DNA of 64,000 nt from Bactericera cockerelli (GCA_024516035.1 CM044967.1:16062502-16126501); one strand, 5' to 3'; shown: positions 48,845-60,269, numbered from the stretch's first letter. Program-made: numbers and translations. Notes: generated by a model from the letters alone, not told the origin.

Positions 48845-50975
48845 ATATCAGAAAGACTTTACTCTCATCTCTTTGAAAATAATCTTTATCCAGAGGAACA
48901 GAAAGGATGCGTTAAGAACTCGTACGGATGCAAAGATCACCTCCTAACAAGCAACATGGTTCATAAAGACTGCAAAAACAACCAGAAGCAACTATCAATA
49001 GCATGGATCGACTATAGGAAAGCATTTGACAGCATCCCACATAGCTGGCTAGTAGAAATTCTGAACATATACCGAACATCTTCAATGTTACTATCTTTTA
49101 TAACAAAAACAATGGCCACATGGAGAACTGACCTACACCTTTCAAGCGAAGCGTCAACTTTCACTATAAAAGACATTAGGATTAAAAATGGTATTTACCT
49201 AGGAGACTCACTGTCTCCACTGCTATTCTGCATGTCCTTATTTCCTCTAAGTTCCATCCTCAATGACACAGACACAGGTTATACATGCAGAAACGAAAAA
49301 CAAAAGATCAGCCACCTTCTATATGTTGACGACCTAAAACTAATGGCTAAGAGCGAAGAAGAACTAACTCGACAGCTTGAAATAGTCCAAGAATTCAGCA
49401 AAGACATACGCATGCAATTTGGTATCAACAAATGCGCAAAAGCCTCGTTCGTAAAAGGAAAACTAAAAACAAAGGAAAATATAGTACTTGATGAGTCCAC
49501 CAGCATCAAGGCACTAGAACAGCATGAGGTGTATAAATACTTAGGAATTGATGAAAATGATGGAATTCAACATAAAAATATGAAAACAAAACTAGAAAAA
49601 GAATACTACAGAAGAGTTAGAGGTGTACTCAAAACAGAACTGAACGGCAAAAATAAAATATCTGCAATCACCTCTCTTGCCGTACCCGTCATACAATACA
49701 GCTTTGGCATCATCAAATGGACGTTAGCAGAGCTTAGAAAAATGGACCGACAAACTCGCAAGTTACTCAACATGCACGGCGCATTTCATCCTAGAGCCGA
49801 CATAGATAGATTATACCTACCCAGGAAAGAAGGTGGAAGGGGAATGCAGAGTCTTGAAACCAGCCACGCCATCGCCATGAGAGGCCTTAATACCTACCTC
49901 AAGCTGAAACAGAAAGACAAATATGTGAGCATGGTCCACCGCCAAAAAGAAAAAAGTAAAGAAGAAGACAGCCAAAAAGATGATCCAGAAATTGAATTTA
50001 CCAATGAACCTGAAACAAAGAGAGTAAAACGGATTAAAGAACAAATGAAACAGAATATGAAAAGGGAACAAAAAACAAGATGGAAAGATAAAGCTATGCA
50101 CGGCCAGATTGCCAAGGAAGCTGAAAAAGAAACAATAAGTTCAACCGAATCATGGAAGTGGTTAACTCATGCAAATTTAAAAATAGAGACGGAAGCTCTA
50201 ATCACTGCATGTCAGGAGCAAGCCATAGCAACCAACTATATGAAGGCTAGGATAATGAAGACCGGCACTGACCCAAAATGTAGACTCTGCCGAGTTCATT
50301 CTGAAACCATCCACCATATAGTATCGGGATGCCCCATTTTGGCGAAAAAAGCATACCTGGATCGCCATAACACAGTTGCCGCACATCTGCACTGGAACAT
50401 TTGCAAAGAATTTGGTATAAAAGTACACGAAAAATGGTATAAACACAACCCTGACCTCGTCATCGATACCCTAGACACCACAATAATATGGGATACGCAA
50501 GTAGAAACAGACCGGGCCATACAAGCAAACAAGCCGGACATCATAGTAAAAAACAAGAAATTAAAAACATGCATGCTGATAGATGTAGCTATTCCTTCTG
50601 ACTACAACATCACTCAGAAGGAAGCAGAAAAACGCTTAAAATATAAAGATCTCCAAATAGAAATACAAAGACTGTGGAACATGAAAACAACTGTAGTTCC
50701 AGTAGTGATCGGAGCCACAGGACTGATCTCGCACAAAACCTGCGAGGCAGTCAAAGAACTCCCAGGAACCCACAACTTGTTGGCATTGCAGAAGGCTGTT
50801 GTGTTGAGCACCGCCCATATAGTGCGTAAAGTACTGTAAGAACAGCATTAAATAATAACAATAAAAGAGAAGTACCTCAGGTGCACGGTGTGCACCCGGT
50901 ACTTCCCAGAATATAACACCATAGCAGTAATAGAGAAGCTATGTGAAGAAGAGCCAAATAATAATAATAATAACA
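48845..50975 (+). mobile_element. 5'-truncated LINE with RT and restriction-like endonuclease (R2/R4-type)
   Basis: Coding homology starts abruptly near 48845 (SERLYSHLFENNLYPEEQKG), before the first ATG. After the stop at 50837-50839 a 3' UTR of about 120 bp contains a hairpin 'ggtgcacggtgtgcacc' (50879-50895) and ends 'gaagagcc' plus (AAT)n at 50958-50975. A TAA-repeat end recalls R4/Dong elements, which target TAA repeats. SINE-A (inverted) directly follows and shares the repeat. Confidence 0.88.
48956..50839 (+). CDS. LINE Pol fragment: reverse transcriptase, zinc knuckle, PD-(D/E)XK endonuclease (627 aa from first Met)
   Basis: RT motif A is IDYRKAFDS (residues 18-26). Motif B is GIYLGDSLSPLLF, with Leu where Gln is usual. 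Catalytic YVDD is at about 122-125. A thumb with KYLGI follows (about residue 197). Residues of about 330-400 are Lys/Glu-rich. A CCHC-type finger C-x2-C-x7-H-x4-C lies at about 442-458. A restriction-like endonuclease core KPDII...LIDVAIPSD lies at about 526-549. This domain order (RT, knuckle, C-terminal endonuclease) is that of R2/R4/NeSL-group non-LTR elements, unlike APE-type LINEs. The frame is open to its natural stop, so the insertion is fairly young, but the N-terminus is lost. Confidence 0.92.
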   Translation: MVHKDCKNNQKQLSIAWIDYRKAFDSIPHSWLVEILNIYRTSSMLLSFITKTMATWRTDLHLSSEASTFTIKDIRIKNGIYLGDSLSPLLFCMSLFPLSSILNDTDTGYTCRNEKQKISHLLYVDDLKLMAKSEEELTRQLEIVQEFSKDIRMQFGINKCAKASFVKGKLKTKENIVLDESTSIKALEQHEVYKYLGIDENDGIQHKNMKTKLEKEYYRRVRGVLKTELNGKNKISAITSLAVPVIQYSFGIIKWTLAELRKMDRQTRKLLNMHGAFHPRADIDRLYLPRKEGGRGMQSLETSHAIAMRGLNTYLKLKQKDKYVSMVHRQKEKSKEEDSQKDDPEIEFTNEPETKRVKRIKEQMKQNMKREQKTRWKDKAMHGQIAKEAEKETISSTESWKWLTHANLKIETEALITACQEQAIATNYMKARIMKTGTDPKCRLCRVHSETIHHIVSGCPILAKKAYLDRHNTVAAHLHWNICKEFGIKVHEKWYKHNPDLVIDTLDTTIIWDTQVETDRAIQANKPDIIVKNKKLKTCMLIDVAIPSDYNITQKEAEKRLKYKDLQIEIQRLWNMKTTVVPVVIGATGLISHKTCEAVKELPGTHNLLALQKAVVLSTAHIVRKVL

Positions 50976-51182
50976 GTCTTTAGTGGAAGGTAACCAGCAA
51001 GCGAGGTTAATGCTCAAAACAATTTCTACCACCTAACCCTCAGAGTCTTGTTATTATGTGGTCACAAACTCAAATTAATGAGGAAAAAAATCATGCACTG
51101 GGTGGAATTTGAACCAACGGCTCCCTACGCTACCTGGATTACCAGACTAGCGCGTTAAACACTTGACTACCAGTTCATTAAC
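50958..51182 (-). repeat. SINE-A, inverted, sharing the LINE's (TAA)n
   Basis: Minus-strand head 'ctggtagtcaagtgtttaac', box B 'ggttcaaattccaccc', and an end 'accttccactaaagactg' then (TTA)n, which is the complement of the LINE tail. Confidence 0.88.
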
Positions 51183-51790
51183 CACTTGACTCTGAAGGTA
51201 CTTATGATGGCGATTTAATTCCATGATATCTTAAATCGAGATCACATGTTCGAGTCAGAACTTAGATTTTTTCATTATAATACACAAATACAAAGGTACA
51301 CGTGGTTTCCATTTACACGTCGATCGTCAATAACTATTGGTTTATATGGGGAATAATATCTTTCCAACACGAGATTGGACCAATCAAAGAATTTGAATGA
51401 ACAAAATTACAAGCAAATTGGCCAACTCCTAGAATGAAGAACATCAGATACCACAAGAAGAAAAGATAGTACACAAACCTCGTTATGATGATTATTTTAC
51501 TAGTTCACGTTCGAATGTTATTGTGTGTTTTTTTAGACTCCACAACAATTCTCACAAATACCAAACCGTCTCCCTTGCAACAATGTTGAATGGGCATGCT
51601 AAACTTTCACAAAAAAAAACATACAGAATGATAGTCAGGTCTGAAATAATTGCAATGTTTATCTGTGAGTTTGGAAATGTAGGTTAGTTGTGTGTGATAT
51701 TTCGAGGTACGTTGGAACAGTTGTAAATGAGTCTCGATTTCTTCTGCGATGAAGAATAGGGAATCGGGCCGGTCGGGCGACTGGTTTGTG
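51183..51790. other. Intergenic, no gene
   Basis: Nothing recognisable. Slightly less AT-rich than its neighbours. Confidence 0.5.
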
Positions 51791-52012
51791 TGCACTGGTA
51801 GTCAAGTGGTTAACGCGCTAGTCTGGTAATGCAGGTAGCGTGGGGATCCGTTGGTTCGAATCCCACCCAGGACACGAATTTTTCCTCATAAATTTGAGTT
51901 TGTGACCACATAATAATAAGACTCTGAGAGTTAGGTGGTAGAAAATGCTTTGAGCATTAACCTCGCCTGCTGGTTACCTTCCACTAGAGAGTGTTATTAT
52001 TATTATTATACT
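51791..52012 (+). repeat. SINE-A, well preserved
   Basis: 'cactggtagtcaagtggtta' head, box B 'ggttcgaatcccaccc', and tail 'gagtgttattattattatta'. Confidence 0.93.
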
Positions 52013-52337
52013 CCTCCGTAAGTCCGTATTCCACTATTAGCTATATTATTCAAACTTCTCCTGTTTAAGAACTTTAAGATTACTCGCGTTGCGTCATCTT
52101 TCCAATTACTTGGCAGCGTCCAGGAACAACAGATTCGAGATTAGACCATCAGATCGTCACACTGGCCAGCTTGGGTTCTGCTCTGCAGGTAATTAGGCAG
52201 GTCAAATCTGATCTCGAGCTTCTCCAACAATCGGAAATTAGCATCAAGCTTGAGAACAGAATCAGTGGCGTTGCGAATTATTTATTAAAAAAAAAAAAAA
52301 AAAAAAAACCGCCACAAACACCCTAATTATATCTAGT

Positions 52338-52552
52338 AATAATACTTTTTAGAGGAAGGTAACAACCAGGCGAAGTTAATGGTCAAAGTATTTTCTACCA
52401 CCTAACCTTCAGAGTCTTCTTATTATGTGGTGACAGACTCAAATGAATGAGGAAAAATTCATGCACTGTGTGGGATTCGAACCAACGGATCTCTCGGCTA
52501 CCTGGATTACCAGACTAGCGCGTTAACCACTTGACTACCAGTGCACCCTAGT
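52338..52552 (-). repeat. SINE-A, inverted
   Basis: Minus-strand head 'tgcactggtagtcaagtggt' and end 'accttcctctaaaaagta'. A(20) lies at 52286-52308 just upstream. Confidence 0.92.
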
Positions 52553-52814
52553 GCCTATCTGAAACCCGGCATCACAATAAGGAATTAACACAAATTCCTT
52601 TAACTTTTTAATTTGCGGGACCTTCTAAGGCCCATAAAAGCAGGGCCGTGAAAATCCCCAAAACTGGTTGGTATTCCAGGTCCCCAAAGTTACCCTTTTC
52701 AAATGTTTATCTTGGGAGGTTGACCTAGGACATTTTGACTACCTTACCCTAGGTACTCTGTGAACGGCCCTGTAAAAAAAAAAAACAGAGTCTTTGTATT
52801 ACGCTTGGCGAAAA

Positions 52815-53058
52815 GATGTGCACCGTTGGTCAAGTGGTTAAAGCGCTAGTCTGGTAATCCATTTAGCGTAGGGATCCGTTGGTTCGAATCCCACCCAGTT
52901 TTCCTCAATAATTTGAGTTTGTGACCACATAATAACGAGACCCTGAGGGTTAGGTTAGGTGGTAGAAAATGCTTTGAGCATTAACCTCGTCAGGTGGTTA
53001 CCTTCCACTAAAGAGTGTAATTATTATTATTTTTACTATGTTATTATTATTATTATGA
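52815..53058 (+). repeat. SINE-A
   Basis: 'caccgttggtcaagtggtta', box B 'ggttcgaatcccaccc', and a long (TTA)n tail to 53058. 'gttaggttaggtgg' has a small internal duplication. Confidence 0.92.
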
Positions 53059-53254
53059 ATTTGTAGCACCCTGTAATAATTTTCGACTACAGCAGTAACG
53101 ATGGAAACCTTGAGTATTTTAGGCAAAAAGCTGGACTCGTAGTACTTTTGGCAATAATCTAGACACAACCAAAATGAAGAGCCAGAGGGAATGTGTCACC
53201 TTGGAATGCTTTAATAAGTTCATGGAATTATAGATAGATGTAAATTATTATAAT

Positions 53255-53458
53255 AATAATAATAATAATAATAATGCTTTTTCTTTGTGTTATTATGTCA
53301 CAATTTTAGTGGGTAGCGCAGAATCATAGGACTTTACCACTTTAATTTACAATATCTTGTATTATTTTTTTGCCTAAGATTCTGCCACTGGTCGCTGCTT
53401 CACATTAAAGCAGCTACTCATTTTTCCTCACGAGGTATGAGTGGACCCCGTAAATTAT
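53255..53458 (-). repeat. SINE-F, inverted
   Basis: (TAA)n tail at 53250-53275, then 'attttagtgggtagcgcaga', 'ctgccactggtcgctgcttc' and 'cctcacgaggtatgagtgga'. The head is missing. Confidence 0.85.
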
Positions 53459-53569
53459 TATGAAGCATTGAAGCACCAAAAATTTAAGAATAAAAAACAC
53501 TAACAAGAACATACCAAATAGCTAATGATTGGTATTGGTCAAAATCAAGTTCTACATTGGAAAACCCCA

Positions 53570-54482
53570 GCGGCAAACCGGGGGTGAAAAGGGCCCCTCA
53601 TTCCAAAACCACCCTCCACTCTCAAAATCCCCAAATCTCCTTTTAAAAACCGTCACACAACACACTCTGTTTGGGTTATTTCGTTAAAAGGGTGACCAAT
53701 CGGGGGGCGTTGTACAACGGTTAAAAAACGGAGTTTTGGGGGATTATAACGAGAGTGGTTTCTGGAAAAAGGGGAAATTCCAACCAAGACTTTGGATTTT
53801 CCTTAACATACTTAAATTTCCATAACCATATTAAACTGGGCCCAAAAGTGGCAAAAAGGGGTTCAACCATCAATTTTAAGCTTCACTGAAGGTCACTGTT
53901 CCCAAAAATTTCAATTTTATTTGTTGTTTAGATAACCCATGTCTATTTTTTTTTGGAGGGGCTAAATTTGGGAACTAATTCGAAAAAAAAAAGATCAAAA
54001 ATTTTTTTTAAACCCCCCTGGGGCAAAATTTAAAAGACAAATTTCAATACCCCAAAAGTCTTTGCTAACTCGGCTTTCCCTATCTTACACAGTACCCCAA
54101 CCCCGTGACTTAGCGCCACTGATATTGCATGTTGGCGTAGTTACCTTCTACCAGCATGTTAATGTGTAGACAGTACCATTAAAAAAAAAGTCTTTTTAAT
54201 TTCCCCCCCTATTCTTTTTTTTTTTTTTTTTTTTACGAAAAAGTAAAAAAAATACTTTTCAATGAAACAATTTTAGGTGAGATCATCCTGACCGTTATTT
54301 CCACTGTTTAGGGTCTGTGCTCACATAATATTAATATACAAACGTAATTCTCTTTTGTTTTCTCTAAAGTTAATGTACTCGTAACTCTGTGCGCCGAGGG
54401 TTATGTAAGGACTTCTTTAGACTGAACAACAATTTTTTTATTTTAAATTTTTTGTCTGAATAAATCAAATTGGGCAGTAATA
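53570..54482. other. Probably low-accuracy sequence before the gap
   Basis: Homopolymers look inflated (ccccagcgg, gggcccc, ttaaaaaacgg), and the palindromic MITE copy here differs from its relatives mainly by added bases. No gene. Confidence 0.55.
53612..53768. mobile_element. Palindromic MITE, copy 3 (poor sequence quality)
   Basis: 'cactctcaaaatccccaaat...aaccgtcacacaac' faces 'gggcgttgtacaacggttaa...ggattataacgagagtg'. Confidence 0.65.
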
Positions 54483-54582
54483 NNNNNNNNNNNNNNNNNN
54501 NNNNNNNNNNNNNNNNNNNNNNNNNNNNNNNNNNNNNNNNNNNNNNNNNNNNNNNNNNNNNNNNNNNNNNNNNNNNNNNNNN
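54483..54582. other. Assembly gap (100 N)
   Basis: Run of exactly 100 N, a conventional gap of unknown length. Confidence 1.
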
Positions 54583-54755
54583 GCTCTAGTCTCGTAACCC
54601 AGATAGCGTGGGGATGCGTTGGTTCGAATCCCACCCTGTGCGTGAATTTTTCCTCATTAATTTGAGGTTAGGTGGTAGAAAATGCTCTGAGCATTAATCT
54701 CGCCTGGTGGTAACCTTCCACTAAAGAGTGTTGTTTTTATTATTATTATAACAAT
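54583..54755 (+). repeat. SINE-A, 5' end lost in the gap
   Basis: 'gctctagtctcgtaacccag', box B 'ggttcgaatcccaccc', a body with a deletion (no 'gtttgtgaccacataa'), and tail 'gttgtttttattattattat'. Confidence 0.9.
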
Positions 54756-54759
54756 GTAA

Positions 54760-56105
54760 AGAGGAAAATAATAAAATTAATATATTAAAAATAATAAAAT
54801 GTACCTATTATAAACTTGGAAGAAAATGGCATTAGCACCGCCCTTGATTAAGTTTTGTTTTAAGTATTAATTTCAATAAATTTCTATGCATATATTCTAT
54901 GTTCTCTATTGTAAATAAAACTTGATCGAACATGTTTAATAATTATAATGCTATCAGCTCATTATTAAACAGACCATTAGACAGTACTGAAATAAGAAAT
55001 GCATGAATCAGGAAATTATCCTCTCCTGAACTTCTTCGAGAAAGGACTGTGCAGGATCTCTATTCTCACCTGGCTAACTTCTCGTGAATGTTGTTCCCTT
55101 TTACTATTCCAATTTATTTATTTATTTTAGTAGTGCTGAGCAACCTCTGTTGGATCGCATCAGTTTCTTTTTAAATAAATATTTTTAAAAAAATATTTTT
55201 TCAGCCTTTTTATTTTAAATAAAAGTATTTTAATTCCTTCTTGTTAAATTATTTGACCGTTGAGTTTTTAGAATGACGTAATATCTGTGTTTTTTCTGTT
55301 GTGAAAATTATTTATTAATTAAAATAAACGTAAATCATTTTTCGTGTTCATGATATAGTTTTGTGTGAAATCAATCAAGAAGATAATATTTTCCTATAAT
55401 TGACTTTTTTGATTAGGCAGTACTTAAAATAAAAAAATAAAATCTATTTGAGCACACTAAACGTTTTACAATTACCCAATGCTAATAATAGTATGTGCTT
55501 TAAATATCTTCTGGAATTTTTTTTCCACAATAATATGAAAATGATGTAGAGAAACCTTAGAAAGGAGATTGTTTCATGAACACAACGGAAAGGATAAATC
55601 ATAACACGAATTTCGAAAATAGTTTCAGCTGCCTAACTAGTGACTAAAATCAATCGAGTTCACCTTGCTTTCATTGGAGAATTTGCTATAATACTTGTGT
55701 GGACTAAAATTTACCTATCTAAGGTAAGTAGGTCAATTTGTATTAGCATATTAGAATTTCTGTTTAAAAAAATACCTTTGACCTTGAAATTAATGGTATC
55801 ATGTAGGTTATTGACATGTTTGTTGTCTATAATTAGGATTACTCGGTGCAGTCAATAAGTTTAGTGCATGTAGATTTCTTTGTTATTATCTTTGAAGACG
55901 GTTATACTTTCCGATTATTTTTATTGTAATAATTGTATCGTATACTATTGGAAATATTGTTAAAAAAGAGTCACTAATACCTATTGAGAACTACCTCTTT
56001 CCGCCGGGGTAGCCCACCAAATACCTGCCTAACTTTCTAATCCAACACTAGTGTTAATATACACACTTTTCAATGATCAGTGATGCAATGTGATGCATTT
56101 CATCA
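54760..56105. other. AT-rich intergenic sequence, no gene
   Basis: Many TTTTTAAA tracts. ORFs are short and without domains. Confidence 0.6.
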
Positions 56106-56111
56106 ATTAAT

Positions 56112-56222
56112 GCAGTGGCGCCGAATTCAGGTACGAAATGATGTACGGCAATGCCTCATTGTGTAGAGTAGGGTTAGGAAAAATAAATATAGGGCCATGC
56201 CTCGGGCCATAACTCGGGTGCA
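56112..56222 (+). repeat. 'ggcgccga...ggccatgcct' short repeat
   Basis: 'tgtacggcaatgcctcattg', 'gttaggaaaaataaatatag' and 'ggccatgcctcgggccataa'. Confidence 0.8.
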
Positions 56223-56223
56223 G

Positions 56224-56608
56224 TCCAATTAATGAATCTGTAGCCAATGTAAGTATGTAGGTATATTTTGGTGGAGTTTAAGTTTTTGATAATGTTCATT
56301 TTTGAATTGAAACGGATCTATAACATCTTAGAAGCCAAATAAAGTGCAGCTCAATTAATGAATCTGTAGTTAATGTACGTAATACGTATGAAGATATATT
56401 ATTGGTGGAGAATTTTTTTGATAATAATCATTTTTGAATTGAAACGGATCTATCACATCTTAGAAGCCAAATAAAGTGCAGCTCAATTAATGAATCTGTA
56501 GTCAATGTACGTAATACGTATGAAGATATATTATTGGTGGAGAATTTTTTGATAATGTTCATTTTTGAATTGAAACGGATCTATCACATCTTAGAAGCCA
56601 AATAAAAA
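56224..56608 (+). repeat. Three-copy tandem repeat, 126-132 bp unit
   Basis: 'caattaatgaatctgtag' begins at 56226, 56352 and 56484. Each unit ends 'cacatcttagaagccaaata'. Units 2 and 3 are nearly identical, and unit 1 is more diverged. Confidence 0.95.
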
Positions 56609-56939
56609 TGGCTTAGGATAAGTATTTAAAAAAAAAAAAAAATGAAAATTAAAACAAATGATTTATTATTATTATCACAAACATACAAACGTGAGAAGTT
56701 CTGATATTACCCACAAAAGAAAGACCATGTTCAACCCTGAGTTGAAATAGGTTTCTCATACATTTAGATAAGAGACATTGAGATAGGAGAGGCGAGAGAG
56801 CCTCAAATTCAGTATAGTGAAGGGTGTGAGACTGTGAGGTGTGAGACAAGGTTGCAATCTCCCCTTATCTACGAGTATGTAATGCACACACTTGCAATCC
56901 ACACATACATACGTACATAATGAAGTCAAAACAGAAAAG

Positions 56940-57130
56940 TGAGAAGTCAAACCTGCATATAGGAGAACTCAAGGAATAGGGATTGTTTTCTCTTATGTCC
57001 AGGTTTCTCTTATTTAAAGAGGGAAAATCCTTGAGAGGTAAATTTGATCTGAAAAAAAGTCCTCTTATATCCAGGTTTCTCTTGTGAAGAGTTTATTTTC
57101 TCTTATAGAGAGGTAAATTTGATCTGAAAA
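56940..57130 (+). repeat. pogo-like TIR-derived repeat
   Basis: 'gtcaaacctgcatataggag' is followed by reiterated 'ctcttat.tccaggtttctct' and 'gaggtaaatttgatctgaaa' blocks, as at 58430-58755 and 59420-59780. Confidence 0.7.
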
Positions 57131-57196
57131 AAAGTCTGCAGGAATAATGGGACTTAATAGTCTTAATCGGGCAGTATAAATAAGGCGATATTATTA
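57130..57196 (+). repeat. SINE-E 3' end
   Basis: 'caggaataatgggacttaat' to 'gcagtataaataaggcgata'. Confidence 0.8.
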
Positions 57197-57199
57197 CAT

Positions 57200-57890
57200 T
57201 TAAAAAAAAAATACACAATCAATTTTTACACCTAATAAGTTATAAATTGGCTACGTAGTTGTAGCTCATAGAACAGCAAGCAAGTACATCAGATTTTGCA
57301 AAGAAAACTACAAAGAAGATCAAGACTTATGACAGATAAAAAATACCGTACTCGAGAAACACACTCCACAAGCAGATAGATATAATTATGTTACCAAACC
57401 AAAAATGGTCATTCTGAGTTCTATATTTTTTTATATGAATATACTTTATATAGAGATATATATTTTTTTATGTATGGTCTCGTAGGAATTATATTATCTC
57501 GCTGAATCAACGGAACTTGAACTTGACTGCCATCTGGGTTTTGAATAGCCGAGAAACCGTGGATAGGATTCCCAGGATCGGGAATAGCCCAAGCGCTTGA
57601 GGACCTAAAAGATATTGATTTTGTTCAATCGATTGAAATCAGAGACTTCTTTACTTTCCTCTCTAATCAAAGAGAATTTATTTTCCGAACAAAATCGATA
57701 AAATCTATTTGAAACTGGTCTTCTGGTTCCTCTCACACTAATATTATTTACACTGATCAATTTTTTGTTTGTTAATGAACATTTATTTAAAGAGAGGACT
57801 ACAACAATCGAAGTACTTGCCTCTCTATTTTCTATAAAAACCTTTCAAATTTCAATAAAAATTTTGCTCTTACCTATGTAAAAAAAGAAA
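57200..57890. other. Intergenic, no gene
   Basis: AT-rich. Nothing recognised. Confidence 0.5.
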
Positions 57891-57895
57891 CGTGA

Positions 57896-57965
57896 TATCG
57901 AACCAACGGATCTCTACGCTACCTGAATTACCAGACTAGCGCGTTAACCACTTGGCTACCAGTGA
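57896..57965 (-). repeat. SINE-A head only, inverted
   Basis: The minus strand reads 'actggtagccaagtggttaa' to 'ggttcgatatcacg'. Confidence 0.8.
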
Positions 57966-58304
57966 ATTTTGACAGATTTAATTGTGAACTTAATAGTCCA
58001 TTTGCATGTGAACCTCACCCAACCTGGGTTGGGCCGGAAATGTCCATACAGAGAATACCAATACACAGAAAGAATACCAAAAAACCGGCCCTGGAAACAA
58101 AAAGCTCGGAGATATTTCTTGATTTAGAATTCGGATCTATGTGATTACGGCTCGCGAAGAGACCGTCAGATCAAATCTCGTATGCCGTATGCCTAACTAA
58201 ATTGCTAAGAAATAGATATACTTAGTATACTCACTATGAAAATAAAGTGGACGTTCGTAAACTGACTAAACGATGAACATTCTCCTGTGCAATTATGTTG
58301 TCCC

Positions 58305-58366
58305 TTACTTACTGCTGGAATAATGGGACTCATTAGTCCCAGTCGGGCAGTATAAATAGGGCATTG
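58305..58366 (+). repeat. SINE-E 3' end
   Basis: 'tgctggaataatgggactca' and 'gtcgggcagtataaataggg'. Confidence 0.8.
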
Positions 58367-58427
58367 CTTAATGTTATTCTAATGAAAATAAGTCAAAATA
58401 TGGTCAAATTTGCACGATGTTGTATTG

Positions 58428-58756
58428 CTCTCTTATATCCAGGTTTCTCCTATATCCAATTATCTTATAGCCAGGTTTCTTCTATATTCAGTTCTCTTAT
58501 ATCCAGGTTTCTCCTTTATTCTGTTCTCTTATATCCAGGTTCCTCCTATATCCAGTTCTCTTATATTCAGGTTTCTCATATCCCATTTTCTTATATTCAG
58601 GTTTCTCCTATATCAAGTTCTCTTGTATTCAGGTTTCTCTTATATCCAGGTTTCTCCTATATCCAGTTCTCTTATATCCAGGTTTCTCCTATATCCAGTT
58701 CTCTTATATCCAGGTTTCTCCTACATACAGTTCTCTTATATCCAGTTTCGACTGTA
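58428..58756 (-). repeat. 31-33-bp minisatellite grown from a pogo-like TIR
   Basis: About ten units of 'ctcttatatccaggtttctc' plus 'ctatatccagtt'. The array ends in 'cagtttcgactgTA' (58743-58755), whose complement TACAGTCGAAACTGGATATA is a pogo/Tigger-style terminal repeat with TA. Confidence 0.9.
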
Positions 58757-59420
58757 CATAGGTTGAGAACTGCCTCTGATCTTCACATCGCTGCGTGGCC
58801 TCCTTTACGATATAGGATTTTGACTTGACCTTTCCCTCTTGCGTTTCTGAAGCTCGGCCTAACGTGAAAGCTTGAGTAAAGCGAAGAAAAAAAAAAAAAA
58901 AAAAAGAGTCCGTATTGTACTGCAGTTGTGTGAAGTACAGGCATATAACAAATATAACATTGATAGCCATAGAGAGTATACTATTACGTAGATTCGTAAG
59001 ATATCTATGTATCTTTTAATGCATATACTTAGCCAAGTAATATTAACTGCATATACAATAGTAAGTAGATACATAGGTATAGGTTTACAAGATATATTAG
59101 AGTGCAGATTTCCAAGTGTTCATGGCTACTCAAGACATCGTAAGTACACCTAGTTTCATGGTCTAGGGTCTAGGACTATCACTAGCACTTGAAGCATGAT
59201 ATTGATCCTATAGCGAACAATATCAGACCAATTGGTTACAGTCAACAGGATGATACTGGGTCCAAGCTATAGATACACATTAGATTTATAGATATACATA
59301 TTCGATATATACGTATGGATACCTACACAAATTAGATATTGATAGATGCTGAAGTAATTCAAGTTGATTCTCGTAAATAATCGTAAATATATTATGTAGA
59401 ATAAAAAGGCATAAAAAATA

Positions 59421-59785
59421 CAGTCAAACCTGTATATAAGAGAACTTGAGAGATCGGAATTTTTTCTCTTATATCCAGGTCTCTCTTAAAGAGAGGTTAT
59501 TTTCCCTTGTAGAGAGGTTAATTGGACTTGGAAATTGTTCTCTAATATAAAGGTTTCTCTTATAAAGAGGTTAACTTTCCTTATAGAGGGGTAAATTGGA
59601 CCTGGAAATTGTTCTCTAATATCCTTTTTTCCTTATATCTCCAGTTCTCTAATATCCAGGTTTCCTTATAAATCCATTTCTCTAATATCCAGGTTTCCTT
59701 ACATATATTCAGTTCTCTAATATCCAGGTTTCCTTATATCCAGTTCTCAAATATCCAGGTTTCCTTGACCTTGGAAATGTTCCTC
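59421..59785 (+). repeat. pogo-like TIR and derived minisatellite, opposite orientation
   Basis: TACAGTCAAACCTGTATATA at 59419-59438 opens the block. Reiterated 'ctctaatatccaggtttcct' and 'aaagagaggtta.tt' units follow. Together with 58428-58756 it could be the two ends of one element of about 1 kb in outward-in inverted order, or two separate insertions. Confidence 0.75.
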
Positions 59786-60039
59786 TTTTATATACATATA
59801 TATAATACAGCTCTAGATTCCATTGATTGAGCGCTGCTAAGCTCACCGGTAGAGCAAGTGAATTCATTCACCTCCTCAACATAGAGAATCACTAATCAGG
59901 ATTATCAACGGACCGAGCACTGATGTCGGTGATTTCAGTATTTTCCAGCCAGCACGATCATCAGAACTCAGTCACTGGATGCAATGGATGATTTTCACAG
60001 CGAGGTAGCAAAACTTGACGAGATTTTTCTCCTTTTTCC

Positions 60040-60237
60040 TCATCTTATGCTTCATCATCATAGGGTGGCGTCATCGTGAACGATGGTAGCCAGACAGTGG
60101 AGGAATGAGGAATGACTCAGCACTTCTACCACTGTCTTTACAAGGAGGCTAATAATTGACAAGGGCCCCCAGAACCAAGCCAATGCTCGTATACTCCCTG
60201 TTTTTATTCCCCCAGCCAGACTGCTGGTCTACTCTCT
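60040..60237 (-). repeat. Repeat-G, inverted
   Basis: The reverse complement gives the full body from 'ctggctgggggaataaaaac' to 'acgatgacgccaccctatga'. Confidence 0.88.
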
Positions 60238-60269
60238 GTGTCTTATGCTTATCATTATTATCATTATTT

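Noticed and set aside
54443..54634. ORF running through the N gap
   Set aside because: Artefact of translating N. The flanks are SINE-A sequence.
58364..58828. 154-codon ORF of repeated 'SYIQVS' peptides
   Set aside because: Translation of a non-coding minisatellite. All frames show the same periodicity.
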